Of a stretch of DNA of 64,000 nucleotides, positions 37,356 through 46,273 are shown in pieces. This DNA comes from JAPORK01 sp026710285 (GTDB lineage Bacteria; Pseudomonadota; Gammaproteobacteria; Pseudomonadales; Endozoicomonadaceae), in contig OZ241746.1 in assembly GCA_965201045.1 (NCBI GenBank), positions 2,480,001 through 2,544,000 of the forward strand, given 5' to 3'. The stretch's first letter is position 1; the number at the start of each line of letters is the position of its first letter. The notes below the pieces were generated by a model that ran no database searches, was not told the origin of the DNA, and worked only from the letters and a program-made list of their open reading frames with translations. Made by a program: the position numbers and the translations under genes.

Positions 37356-37540
37356 AAATATTTCAATAAAAATTAATATTATCTGGGGGGAATGAACAAA
37401 TCAGCACAGGTGAACTCAGATAATATCAGCTTTCGTATAATTTCAATACAACGATGTCCGCTGGCTGAGCCTGTCGAAGCCTGAAGAAAAAAGCAATCCG
37501 GCTTCGACAAGCTCAGCCCACGGTGCGTCCGGCAAAGGTT
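37341..37540 (+). mobile_element. Small repeated element with an IS50-like end, copy 2
   Basis: Begins CTGTCTTTTATACACAAAT (16 of 19 bases as in the Tn5 outer end), continues with a leader encoding MNKSAQVNSDNISFRI, then an 18/19-bp inverted repeat: GGCTGAGCCTGTCGAAGCC at 37463-37481 and GGCTTCGACAAGCTCAGCC at 37500-37518. The first 110 bp match copy 1 (17469 downwards). The palindromic part recurs at 42877 and, worn, near 50940. Confidence 0.7.
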
Positions 37541-37658
37541 AGTATTCAGCAGCAGACACAATAAATAATAAGGTGAACACTACCGAAAATATCAGGTTTC
37601 CCGGAAGAACAACCCATTTAATTTATGAAATCCAAATGGAGATCGCGGGAATGTAGGG

Positions 37659-37884
37659 TATAAGCAATTACATCTTTTTTTGGATAATACTCAATAATAC
37701 CGAGAAAGAACGAAACATTTAATGCTGGCAGAAAAAGTACTTCACCACTTTTAACTCTCTGTTTGACCATGTCAAGCAAAGTTTCATATTCAACGACTGA
37801 ATCTTTCTTTATTTTTTTCAGCAGAATGGAAATAACAGCCATCACAGTTTGATCGGGATGTGAATATTTAGTTGGTCTGAGCAT
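37659..37884 (-). pseudogene. Second copy of the ABC-3C middle component
   Basis: Residues 1-76 are nearly the same as the 79-residue middle component at 31562-31801 (MLRPTKYSHPDQTVMAVISI, LLDMVKQRVKSGEVLFLPAL). The last codons are replaced by unrelated sequence, giving a frame that runs on to 37618. It has no ATPase gene after it. It might still be expressed, since the promoter region is duplicated too. Confidence 0.75.
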
Positions 37885-37901
37885 TGTCTTTCCTTCCTAT
37901 A

Positions 37902-38060
37902 TCACATGTTTGGAAAGTTTTCAGCTATTCCTTCAAAAATACCATCAACCCCTCCATCAGGACCTTCGGTAAATCCCTGTACACCAACTCCAGAAAGGTT
38001 TTCACATATACGCATAATCAGTTCTTCAAATTGTTTAGGGCTGATTGCTTCATATCTCAT
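37902..38060 (-). pseudogene. ABC-3C nuclease, first 50 codons only
   Basis: Reads MRYEAISPKQFEELIMRICE, then GPDGGVDGIFEGIAENFP, then NM and stop: the N-terminus of the nuclease at 32729, joined by a deletion of about 750 bp to the sequence before the middle-component gene. The QxK half of the active site is lost. Upstream similarity continues to about 38200, against 32730-32875 in the intact locus. Confidence 0.8.
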
Positions 38061-38200
38061 ACATTTTGTTTCACAAGATTTTCAAAATCAGCATATTATC
38101 ATTTTTCTGTTATTTTTCAACCCGAATAAACTATTTATGACTTGAAAAGAGTGTTTGGGCTATTGCTATTATAAGCTGTGGAAGGCTATACAGGTATTAA

Positions 38201-38685
38201 AAATTTAAAAAAAATATTTTTAAATTATAAAGTATTGCTTTTATGGTTTTTATTCGCATTACTATCTCTTACTGAATAAGTCTGGTCTGCACTCTCATCA
38301 TTACCAATTTTACCAGATTTAAAAAAGTCTTAACTTGGTTTTCATAAAGAAGTTGATCATATCAAATTTTTAAAATGTATTTTGGCATTTAAATATTAAG
38401 ACTACCATTGCTAAATATAAGCCAGTAGAAGTCATATGCTTTTTAATATTTAAATTTTTATTTTTATATACGACTAATGCTATTATATTTTGTGAATTAT
38501 TAGTCTTTTGCCTTCTTTATAAGAATCTATCAGTAAAGTAAATTAGCAAAACTGATTGGATCTTTAAGTTCAATTATGTTATATTTGTTTATTGCGGTAT
38601 ACTCCTTTTTGGTTGACTTTTTTATCGGAAGCCAATCAAACAGATCGCTTTTCCAGGAGCTGGTTATGGTTTAGGAGTTTTTATC
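38201..38685. other. AT-rich gap without a recognised gene
   Basis: No coding frame, RNA or clear repeat seen. It presumably carries the promoter for the first small secreted gene remnant at 38686. Confidence 0.4.
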
Positions 38686-38956
38686 ATGAGTAAGTACTTT
38701 GAATCACCCAGGCAAACCACCATAATAACAGTTTGCATATTATTTTACTATGAATACCGCTCTGGCTTACAAATTTGAGTCTTACTATACAGGTAATGGT
38801 TGTATAAATATTCCCATTGATCATGGTCGCTATCCTTTATCTGATGAACTATCTATCTGCGAAGTCAGTGAGAATAAATTGTACTATAAAAATTATCTCA
38901 ATGACGACATTACTGAAATTATATTGCTCATGCAGGCGGAATTTGTAGTGATATAA
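38686..38956 (+). pseudogene. Cys-rich secreted family, frameshifted and internally deleted copy
   Basis: AGGAG precedes an ATG at 38686 that opens a signal-like stretch (TTIITVCILFYY). After one frameshift near 38748 the frame goes on with MNTALAYKFESYYTG and NGCINIPIDHGRYPLSDELS. The parts match the start (FMNSALAY) and end (DCINVPINHN..ALSAQLPLC) of the intact gene at 39018, but the central CDGKTF region is missing. A broken third family member. Confidence 0.65.
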
Positions 38957-39017
38957 AAAATGTTTTTAAGCCGGTACTAATAATAACAATAAATTTATTA
39001 ACATTAGGATGAATATC

Positions 39018-39515
39018 ATGAAACGTCTTAAACTATATGTGCAATGTCTTATAATAACTGTTTTTGTGGCATGTTATGCTTTTATGAATAGCGCTCTGGC
39101 TTACAGATCTAATTCGCTCTATTATATAGGGAAATGGAATGGAGTACTTTCAATTTATTATAAAGATTCAGATGGAACTTCCACTCGCAATATTTGTAGA
39201 TGTGATGTAACAGCAAAAATTACTAAAGATAAAAAAGCTACGCTCAAGCTTTTTAACCCCAGGAGCTCATTCGGAGGTGATTCAACGACAGATTGCATTA
39301 ACTCCTTAAAAACTGGTCTGTGTGATGGCAAAACATTTACCAGCAAGATAATACCAGACGATAAACAAGATTGCATAAATGTTCCCATTAATCATAATGA
39401 TTCAGCTTTATCTGCTCAACTACCTTTATGTATAACAGTTAGTAATACTTTGTGGGGTGCAACCAGTACTGTTAATGGTACGCTTGAATATATGATGCTT
39501 GTACACAAGAAGTAA
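39018..39515 (+). CDS. Small Cys-rich secreted protein, paralogue 1
   Basis: 165 residues from ATG 39018 (AGGA eight nt upstream; an ATG at 39009 overlaps that site). Signal peptide MKRLKLYVQCLIITVFVACY, then cleavage near ALA-Y. The mature part has the family block CRCDVTAKITKD, LKLFNPRS, DCINSLKTGLCDGKTFTSKI, DCINVPINHN and a last Cys near LPLC. Conserved Cys suggest disulfides in the periplasm or outside. No recognised domain. Before the ISL3 insertion the paralogue now at 42219 would have followed after only about 70 bp. Confidence 0.7.
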   Translation: MKRLKLYVQCLIITVFVACYAFMNSALAYRSNSLYYIGKWNGVLSIYYKDSDGTSTRNICRCDVTAKITKDKKATLKLFNPRSSFGGDSTTDCINSLKTGLCDGKTFTSKIIPDDKQDCINVPINHNDSALSAQLPLCITVSNTLWGATSTVNGTLEYMMLVHKK

Positions 39516-40727
39516 TTTTTTATGGAACAAAAAAATATCGGTTCTTCTCCGCTGCAATGAGTGAAAATCAAGCACAAATGTAAAACATTGACTTGTCATC
39601 AGGTAGTGATGACTGCCTGATTTTAAGTTTAAAATATTCTGTATCACTGATGCCTCTGGCACGTTTACGAATCATACCAATAGCTACATTACCAGCCTCA
39701 ATTCTGGCACTGGTGAGACGATGTTTTGCATAATTATAAATGCCAGTCTTGTGTTTTCTTAGTGATGTAGCAAATTTCTTCAGATAATACATATCTGTTT
39801 GTTCAGCCAGCTTACACCAGTTCTCCAGTTGCCTTGCCATGTCTTCAAAGGAAGTTTCTTCCCATAACGCCTGGAGTTGCTCTTTCATAACGTAAAGAAT
39901 ATTTAGATTGTCATTATTTTGCAGCAATATCTGAAGTTTTTCACCTTGTGACTCACTGAGTTTGTCTGCATTTTTAAGTAATAAATAGCGTGTTCCTTTC
40001 AGTATTTTCTTTTCATCTTCGTCTGCTTTTCTGAATTCGGCACGGCGCTGATTATTGATTACTTTGCCATAATTTTGCATCACATGAAAACGGTCAAAAA
40101 CAATATCTGCTGAAGGTAAATATTCTTTTACTGCTTTCTGATAAGCCGGTCCCATATCCATGGCAACTGCTTTTATGCCTGCTGCTGTTTCTTTCGGAAT
40201 TAACTTTAGAAAATTGGTAAAAGCTTCTGCTGTCCTGCCTGTCTACACACCAATGAGCTGACCGCTCACCATATCGTAGACTACCGTCATATAGTCATGC
40301 CCTTTTGCTTTGGCCACTTCGTCAACACCAATATATTCAACCCCTGATAATTTAGTTGGATCCAATTTTGGAAGAGTTTCTTTAAGGTAATTTCTGTCAA
40401 TATTTTTTACTGTTTCCCATCGGAGCTTCAGATGTCTTGATACTGCCTGAATGCTCATATGGCGACACAATCCACTTACCAATTGACAAAAACGACGGGT
40501 AAAACATCGCCCTTTATCAAGAAAATCAAAAATTTCTATCCGTCGTTCATTTTTGTTGATAAATACCTGTGCCTGTTGAATTTCAAGAATACAAGGATAA
40601 CCTGCAAATGCAATATCTCTTACCTTACGATTCACATAACGATTCACTGTGCCTTTCTTTCCTGTAACAGGATCTATAACCTTCATACGCCTGTCCCGAC
40701 GACAAATAACATTAATCTCCTGTGTAT

Positions 40728-42002
40728 CAATACTTCGGACAGTTTTGACTAAAAAATATTTATGAGTAGAATCTGTAGAAATACAAAAACAAACAGAGAA
40801 CTACTCATGGAAGACACAATAGATAAAATTTTGAAATCAATGTCAAAAATAAAAAAACATCACAGAATATTTATTACTATTTTATTGTGTACTCTTATGT
40901 TTTTTCCAGGAAAAGCAACGTTTAGAAATATGAGTCGTTACTGTGGAATAAACGAAAAGCGATTCAGTCGATGGTACAGAAGAGAATTTGATTTTACAGT
41001 TTTCAACTGTAAATTGCTAGCTTATGAATCAAAGGAAAAAGAATACATTGCTGCAATCGATGCCAGTTTCATGGAGAAAAGCGGTAAAAAAACAGAAGGT
41101 TTAGGTAAGTTTTATAATGGAAAAACAGGACGTTCAGAGTATGGACTGGAAATGTCATTAGTGAGTATTATTGATATGACTGCAAATACTGCGTATGCGT
41201 TGGACGCACGTCAAACATTAAATGATACTGATAAGACTAAGACAGACTGTTATGTTCAGCAAGTTAAAAGATTAAAAGCTCCTCTTAATGATTTAGATAT
41301 TAAATATTTAGTTTGTGATGCTTACTACACTAAAGAGAAATTTATTCGTCCCGTCACCGAACAAAGACTACACATAGTAGGAAAATTACGTATTGATGCT
41401 GATGCATGGTGGCCTTATCAGGGAGAGTACAAAGGAAAAGGCAGACCGAAACGATATGATGGAAAAGTAAATTTCAGTAAAGACACAAAACGATTTGAAT
41501 ATGTAGGCAAAATGGATCAGGAAATTGAAATTTATACCACAATTGTTTGGTTGAAAATGATTAAACAAAAAATTCGTATTGTTCTACTTAAGTTTAAAGA
41601 CAAGCATGTTCTCTTATATTCAACAGATACAGAACTGGGTGCAAATAAAATAATTAGTTATTATAAAGCGCGATACCAAATTGAATTTGTATTTCGTGAT
41701 GCTAAGCAACATACGGGGCTAACACATTGTCAGTCACGCAGTAAAAAAGCTATTCATACACAAATTAATGCATCGTTAACAGCATTAAATTTGATTAAAT
41801 TGCAAGATAAATGGAAAAAAAATACAGATAAAAAAACTGTTATTTCTATAGCAAGCTGGAAGCGCCGTAAGCTCAATCAGCACCTTATGAAAACACTTTT
41901 TCAAGAGTTAGATTTAGACATGAAAGACCAAAAAGTCATGGACGTTTATAAGCCATTCAGCAACTACGGTACAATTGCTGCTTAAAACTGTCCGAAGTAT
42001 TG
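40728..42002 (+). mobile_element. IS4-superfamily insertion sequence, 1275 bp, apparently intact
   Basis: Perfect 19-bp inverted ends (CAATACTTCGGACAGTTTT at 40728-40746, inverse at 41984-42002) and a 6-bp direct repeat GTGTAT (40722-40727, 42003-42008). One transposase gene fills it. Its ends also bound the 136-bp MITE at 33904. Confidence 0.92.
40762..41985 (+). CDS. IS4-superfamily DDE transposase
   Basis: 407 residues, undamaged. DDE catalytic elements: EYIAAIDASFMEKSGKK (first Asp), YLVCDAYYTKEKFI (second Asp), and the Y-x2-R-x3-E-x6-K signature of IS4-type enzymes, YKARYQIEFVFRDAK. N-terminal helical DNA-binding part with NMSRYCGINEKRFSRWYRRE. Two possible starts, ATG 40762 and ATG 40807, both lie in an inverted repeat (ATGAGTAG / CTACTCAT), so the actual start is uncertain. 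The stop overlaps the right inverted end. The 5-6 bp target duplication suggests a group such as ISH3 or IS1634 but I cannot decide. Confidence 0.9.
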   Translation: MSRICRNTKTNRELLMEDTIDKILKSMSKIKKHHRIFITILLCTLMFFPGKATFRNMSRYCGINEKRFSRWYRREFDFTVFNCKLLAYESKEKEYIAAIDASFMEKSGKKTEGLGKFYNGKTGRSEYGLEMSLVSIIDMTANTAYALDARQTLNDTDKTKTDCYVQQVKRLKAPLNDLDIKYLVCDAYYTKEKFIRPVTEQRLHIVGKLRIDADAWWPYQGEYKGKGRPKRYDGKVNFSKDTKRFEYVGKMDQEIEIYTTIVWLKMIKQKIRIVLLKFKDKHVLLYSTDTELGANKIISYYKARYQIEFVFRDAKQHTGLTHCQSRSKKAIHTQINASLTALNLIKLQDKWKKNTDKKTVISIASWKRRKLNQHLMKTLFQELDLDMKDQKVMDVYKPFSNYGTIAA

Positions 42003-42218
42003 GTGTATCCTTATTCAATTTAATTTCATTGACACTTTGTCCTTTAAAACCGAAAATACCTTTAGGGATGCTTATACCCATTTATCTGTTTCCTTGAAAA
42101 GAGATTAAAAACCTTTTATTTCAACAGATTATACAGGTATAAGCACCCAGCTTTCACTCATTACAGCGGAGAAGAGCCAAAATATCTTCAGATCAAAAAC
42201 TAAAACAAGAATAAATAT

Positions 42219-42725
42219 ATGAAGACCGTGGTGAATAGCATGATAAATATCAGAGTATTTGTACAATATCTAACAATAAGTTCTTTTATCGTATTTTGTA
42301 TGCTTATAAATGTTGCCATGGCTAAAACCAGCCAGTCTTCCCATGCAGGTAACTGGAGTGGAGAGTTTATAATGAACTATAATCCTTCGGATACACCTTC
42401 GCTTCATCCTTCTTGTAAATGTGATATAACAGTAAAAATTACTAAAAATAATCAGGCGGTGTTTAAACTTTTCAACCCCAGAAGCGGATCTTCATTAACA
42501 AGACGAGATGATTGCCTTTATTTGTTAGGAACTCATCTGTGTGATGGTAAGACTTTTACTAAAAAAATAAAACAAGACGGTAATTGTATGAATATTTCAA
42601 TTGCTCATAATGAATCCACTCTGCCTGCGAGATTCCTCACTTGTATGCAAGATGATGGTAGTTTATATGGTACACTCTTTATTCATAATATTTTTGAAAG
42701 TATATTACTCAGGCGAACGAAGTGA
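42219..42725 (+). CDS. Small Cys-rich secreted protein, paralogue 2
   Basis: 168 residues. Signal peptide covers about 1-35 (ISSFIVFCMLINVAMA-K). Same family as 39018: NWSGEF, CKCDITVKITKN, FKLFNPRSG, DDCLYLLGTHLCDGKTFTKK, CMNISIAHNESTLPARFLTC. Overall the order of Cys and the LCDGKTF motif are kept while the rest has diverged. No strong Shine-Dalgarno. The right target copy of the ISL3 element lies 33 nt before the ATG, so any shared promoter with paralogue 1 has been separated by 2.6 kb of IS. Confidence 0.7.
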   Translation: MKTVVNSMINIRVFVQYLTISSFIVFCMLINVAMAKTSQSSHAGNWSGEFIMNYNPSDTPSLHPSCKCDITVKITKNNQAVFKLFNPRSGSSLTRRDDCLYLLGTHLCDGKTFTKKIKQDGNCMNISIAHNESTLPARFLTCMQDDGSLYGTLFIHNIFESILLRRTK

Positions 42726-42876
42726 CTTTTTATAAGATAAAAAATATCTTTAATTAACATCCTCCTTTCCCTAAAGGGTGTCTCTCAGTTACATTTTTTA
42801 TAAATTGACAGCCTGATTCAAATAATAACCTTCAAAGAGAGTTTGTAATGTAAACCATCCTTTCAGGTGTACAACT

Positions 42877-42937
42877 GTGGGCTGAGCTTGTCGAAGCCCA
42901 GCTGACTGACCTTTGGGTTTCGACAAGCTCAGTCCAC
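42877..42937. repeat. Dispersed palindromic repeat, copy 3
   Basis: 24-bp arms GTGGGCTGAGCTTGTCGAAG(CCCA) at 42877-42900 and the inverse at 42914-42937, two mismatches (both G:U compatible), 13-nt loop. Same core as 37463-37518. The following AT-rich tail (GCAGCAGACA near 42963) also matches copy 2. Lies between paralogue 2 and secA (convergent), where it could stop transcription from both sides. The rest of 42726-43068 holds no gene. Confidence 0.75.
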
Positions 42938-43068
42938 GGTTTTATGTCAAGAAGGCTGGATATGCAGCAGCAGACAATCTATAAGAATAAAAGTCAGTGT
43001 GCAAGGAATGTAGCTATGATGCCGCCCCTAAAGGACGAGGGTTGCGGCACATATGCAAAAGACTGTTA

Positions 43069-45807
43069 CTAAATTTTACCATGACAGTGCTTATACTTTT
43101 TCCCTGAACCGCACGGGCATGGTTCATTACGCCCTATCTTACGCTCACTACGAACAAAGGGTTCTTTGGCAGCTGGTTTTTCACCGGTTGCTGCATCTGC
43201 CTGCTCGTCACCAGCGAAATCATCTGTCGGTAATGCATCATGTCTGAATTCCATCATCTTCAGCATGTTTGCATGTTCGCTGCGCTCTTTTTCAAAGGTG
43301 TGCTCAGACGGTTCTGTTTGCATAAAAGAAATTGTACTAATTACATCATGACGAATGTTGTGTAATAAATTTTCAAACAAATTAAACGCTTCACGTTTGT
43401 ATTCATCTTTGGGGTTTTTAGCAGCATAACCGCGCAGATGAATGCTTTGACGCAAATAGTCCATCGTACTTAAGTGTTCTTTCCACTTTTCATCAAGCAC
43501 ACGCAGCAATACATGTTTTTCAAAATTGCGTATATTTTCTTCTCCGATAACTTTTTCTTTTTCTGAAAAAGCCTGAGCTAATGCATCAACAATTGCTGTT
43601 TTTATCCCTTCTTCATTTAAATGTTCGTCATCATCCAACATTTTTTGTATAGATAATTGAAGATTTACCTCTTGTTTTAAACGTTCTTCGAGTCCTTTAA
43701 TATCCCACTGTTCCTCCAAGCTCATAGGTGGAATATATTCTGTCACTAAATCATCTATTACTTTCCTGCGCATATCATCAATGTTTTGTGTGACATGTTC
43801 TGCTTCAAGAATTTCATCTCTTTGCTGGTATATAATTAAACGTTGTACATTAGAGATGTCATCGTATTCTAACAACTGCTTACGAATATCAAAGTTTCGA
43901 CCTTCCACTTTGCGTTGTGCTTTTTCAATCGCATTACTCACCATACGACTTTCAATAACACCTTCATCTTTTTCAGTATCCATAGACTGCATAAATGATT
44001 TAATCCGGTCAGAAACAAAAATCCGCATTAAATTATCATCCAGAGACAGGTAAAAACGCGAAGAGCCAGGGTCTCCCTGTCGACCTGAACGCCCTCTCAA
44101 CTGATTATCAATGCGTCGAGATTCATGTCGTTCAGTACCAATGATACGTAGTCCACCCGCTTCAATAACTGTTGCATGGCGTTTTTTCCAGTCTTGTTTT
44201 ATTTTATTAATCTTTTCTTCAGAAGGATCTTCAAGTGCAGCTATTTCAGCTTCCCAGTTTCCTCCTAGAACAATATCTGTACCACGACCTGCCATATTGG
44301 TGGCAATGGTTACAGCACCGGGTTGTCCGGCCTGTGCAATAATCTCTGCTTCACGGCTGTGAAACTTAGCATTAAGTACTTCATGGGATATATTGGCAGC
44401 TTTTAATGCTTTGGATAGCAATTCGGAAGACTCTACTGAAGCAGTTCCCACAAGAATAGGTTTGTTTTGTTTAACCGATACTTTTATATCTTCAATAATG
44501 GCCTGATACTTTTGTTCAAGCTTTAAAAAAATAAGATCGTTTTCATCAATTCTTTTAACCGGTTTATGGGTGGGAATAACCACAACGTCCAGATTGTAAA
44601 TTTCACGCATTTCATAGGCTTCAGTATCTGCTGTTCCCGTCATGCCTGAAAGCTTATCATACAGTCTGAAGTAGTTCTGGAATGTTGTAGAAGCCAGTGT
44701 CTGTGTTTCTGGTTGAATAGTGACACCTTCTTTTGCTTCAATAGCCTGATGCAACCCTTCAGACAGACGTCTGCCCGGCATAGTACGACCGGTATGTTCA
44801 TCGATCAGCATAATTTCCTGACCGCTGATAATGTACTCTACATTCTTATGATACAAAACATGAGCACGCAATGCTGATTGTACATGATGAAGTAAGGTCA
44901 GATTATTTGAAGAGTAAAGACTTTCATTTTCGCCTAACAGTTTTGCTGCACTTAATAACTCTTCAACATATTGATGTCCTGATTCTGTCAGCTCTATTTG
45001 TCGCTGTTTTTCATCAACAGTATAGTGCCCTTCTTTTTCAATGGACTCACCTTCACCAATTTGTTTTTCCAGTTTAGGAATAAGTTTATTGATTTCGATA
45101 TATAGCTCTGAGCTGTCCTCAGCAGGACCTGAAATAATTAAAGGTGTTCTTGCTTCATCAATTAAAATAGAGTCGACTTCATCAACAATGGCATAATGGA
45201 GTGCACGCTGAAACTTATCTTCCAGCATAAATGCCATGTTATCTCTCAGATAGTCAAAGCCAAATTCATTATTGGTTCCATAAGTAACATCTGCCTTATA
45301 AGCTTCCTTTTTTTCATCCTGAGGTTGCATCGGGACAACAACCCCTACATTTAAACCCAGAAATTCATACAGCGGCTTCATCCAGTTGGCATCACGTGTT
45401 GCCAGATAATCATTAACGGTAACAATATGTACACCCTTCTGAGGGATTGCATTCAGGTAAGCAGCTAATGTTGCAACTAATGTTTTTCCTTCTCCGGTAC
45501 GCATTTCAGCAATACGCCCTTCATGCAGGGTTATTCCGCCAATCAACTGCACATCAAAATGTCGCATTCCTAAGGTTCTTTGACTGGCTTCGCGGCAAAC
45601 AGCAAAAGCTTCCGGAAGCAGTTTATCAAGCGTTTCCCCGTCAGAGAAACGTTCTCTGAAAACTGCTGTTTTTTCTTTCAGCTGAACATCACTTAGTGAT
45701 TTAATTTCATCTTCCAGTGTATTTATCACTTTAACCAGTTTGTTCATGCGTCGTAAATGACGATCATTCTGGCTACCAATAAATTTTTTTACCAGCTTTG
45801 TTAACAT
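43069..45807 (-). CDS. secA: Preprotein translocase ATPase SecA
   Basis: 912 residues. SecA drives Sec-dependent export through SecYEG. Visible: start MLTKLVKKFIGSQNDRHLRR, Walker A MRTGEGKTLVATL, IVTVNDYLATRDANWM, Walker B VDEVDSILIDEARTPLIISG, nucleotide-domain-2 motifs TNMAGRGTDIVLGG and RRIDNQLRGRSGRQGDPGSS, and the C-terminal zinc-binding NEPCPCGSGKKYKHCHG. ATG 45807 gives the family N-terminus; a 16-residue upstream extension is not conserved. It follows lpxC, with no secM-like gene in the 466-bp gap, in which I see only the lpxC terminator. Confidence 0.97.
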   Translation of the reverse strand: MLTKLVKKFIGSQNDRHLRRMNKLVKVINTLEDEIKSLSDVQLKEKTAVFRERFSDGETLDKLLPEAFAVCREASQRTLGMRHFDVQLIGGITLHEGRIAEMRTGEGKTLVATLAAYLNAIPQKGVHIVTVNDYLATRDANWMKPLYEFLGLNVGVVVPMQPQDEKKEAYKADVTYGTNNEFGFDYLRDNMAFMLEDKFQRALHYAIVDEVDSILIDEARTPLIISGPAEDSSELYIEINKLIPKLEKQIGEGESIEKEGHYTVDEKQRQIELTESGHQYVEELLSAAKLLGENESLYSSNNLTLLHHVQSALRAHVLYHKNVEYIISGQEIMLIDEHTGRTMPGRRLSEGLHQAIEAKEGVTIQPETQTLASTTFQNYFRLYDKLSGMTGTADTEAYEMREIYNLDVVVIPTHKPVKRIDENDLIFLKLEQKYQAIIEDIKVSVKQNKPILVGTASVESSELLSKALKAANISHEVLNAKFHSREAEIIAQAGQPGAVTIATNMAGRGTDIVLGGNWEAEIAALEDPSEEKINKIKQDWKKRHATVIEAGGLRIIGTERHESRRIDNQLRGRSGRQGDPGSSRFYLSLDDNLMRIFVSDRIKSFMQSMDTEKDEGVIESRMVSNAIEKAQRKVEGRNFDIRKQLLEYDDISNVQRLIIYQQRDEILEAEHVTQNIDDMRRKVIDDLVTEYIPPMSLEEQWDIKGLEERLKQEVNLQLSIQKMLDDDEHLNEEGIKTAIVDALAQAFSEKEKVIGEENIRNFEKHVLLRVLDEKWKEHLSTMDYLRQSIHLRGYAAKNPKDEYKREAFNLFENLLHNIRHDVISTISFMQTEPSEHTFEKERSEHANMLKMMEFRHDALPTDDFAGDEQADAATGEKPAAKEPFVRSERKIGRNEPCPCGSGKKYKHCHGKI

Positions 45808-46227
45808 AATAAATTTATCCAACCCTGTGAAACTGATCATGTTGCTGCTACTCAATCAAAGCGCAGCAAAAACTTTAAAATATCAATCGGTTATTATTTT
45901 ATTTCTTCTGTTTGACAGTTTGTATGCCTTTTTAAAATATTGATGCAAAAGAAACTAACCTTTAAATTCTGCAAATTAACAAACCTCACAAGCAACGCAT
46001 TAAGTTTTCAAAGCCAGTGAATTTTCAAAACTATCTGAAGTATGAATATTACAAGCTATAGTATATATACATTTAAGCTTTAGATACTCTGTTTTACTTC
46101 AGGTGTTATTGCTGTTATGCACTCAATATAAAACATGGTGGCTACAATGCACAGTTATAATAAACTTTATTAGCCAAACAGAAAATGTTTTTTTCTATAA
46201 CATTGTGTTATCTCTAAAAAAAACAAT

Positions 46228-46256
46228 AAAAAAGGCTACACAAAGCAGCCTTTTTT
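46228..46256 (-). terminator. Rho-independent terminator after lpxC
   Basis: On the minus strand AAAAAAGGCT, a nine-nt loop, and AGCCTTTTTT form a 10-bp stem followed by more T. It sits 18 nt past the lpxC stop and ends the ftsA-ftsZ-lpxC run, so secA likely has its own promoter. Confidence 0.85.
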
Positions 46257-46273
46257 TATGGTTTTATTCAGGT

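Larger units (their letters stand above)
39568..42081 (-). pseudogene. ISL3 transposase, split by an IS and carrying one amber codon
   Basis: Starts at 42081 (MGISIPKGIFGFKGQSVNEI), is interrupted at 42002/40728, and resumes QEINVICRRDRRMKVIDP. Joining 42081-42009 to 40727-39568 gives exactly 411 codons in one frame with a single internal stop, TAG at 40243-40245. The ISL3 domains are clear: zinc-ribbon-like N-terminus, GVEYIGVDEVAKAKGHDYMT (DDE Asp), MDMGPAYQKAVKEYLPSADI, VFDRFHVMQNYGKVIN, and the C-terminal RHKTGIYNYAKHRLTSARIE. Both the insertion and the amber codon disable it. Confidence 0.92.
39540..42178 (-). mobile_element. ISL3-family element carrying a second IS
   Basis: Inverted ends GGTTCTTCTCCGCTGCAATG (from 39540) and CATTACAGCGGAGAAGAGCC (to 42178) differ at two positions. 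The flanks share the 8-bp direct repeat AAAATATC (39532-39539, 42179-42186), the size expected for ISL3. Without the inner IS and one copy of its target duplication the element is 1358 bp, normal for the family. Confidence 0.92.

Noticed and set aside
37341..37359. CTGTCTTTTATACACAAAT resembles the Tn5 mosaic-end adapter used in sequencing libraries
   Set aside because: It differs from the adapter at 3 of 19 positions, occurs at three places, and is followed by over 100 bp of shared repeat, so it is genomic IS50-like sequence and not an artefact.
43053..43351. Plus-strand frames across the 3' end of secA
   Set aside because: They are antisense to the zinc-binding tail of SecA, have no start context and no family resemblance.
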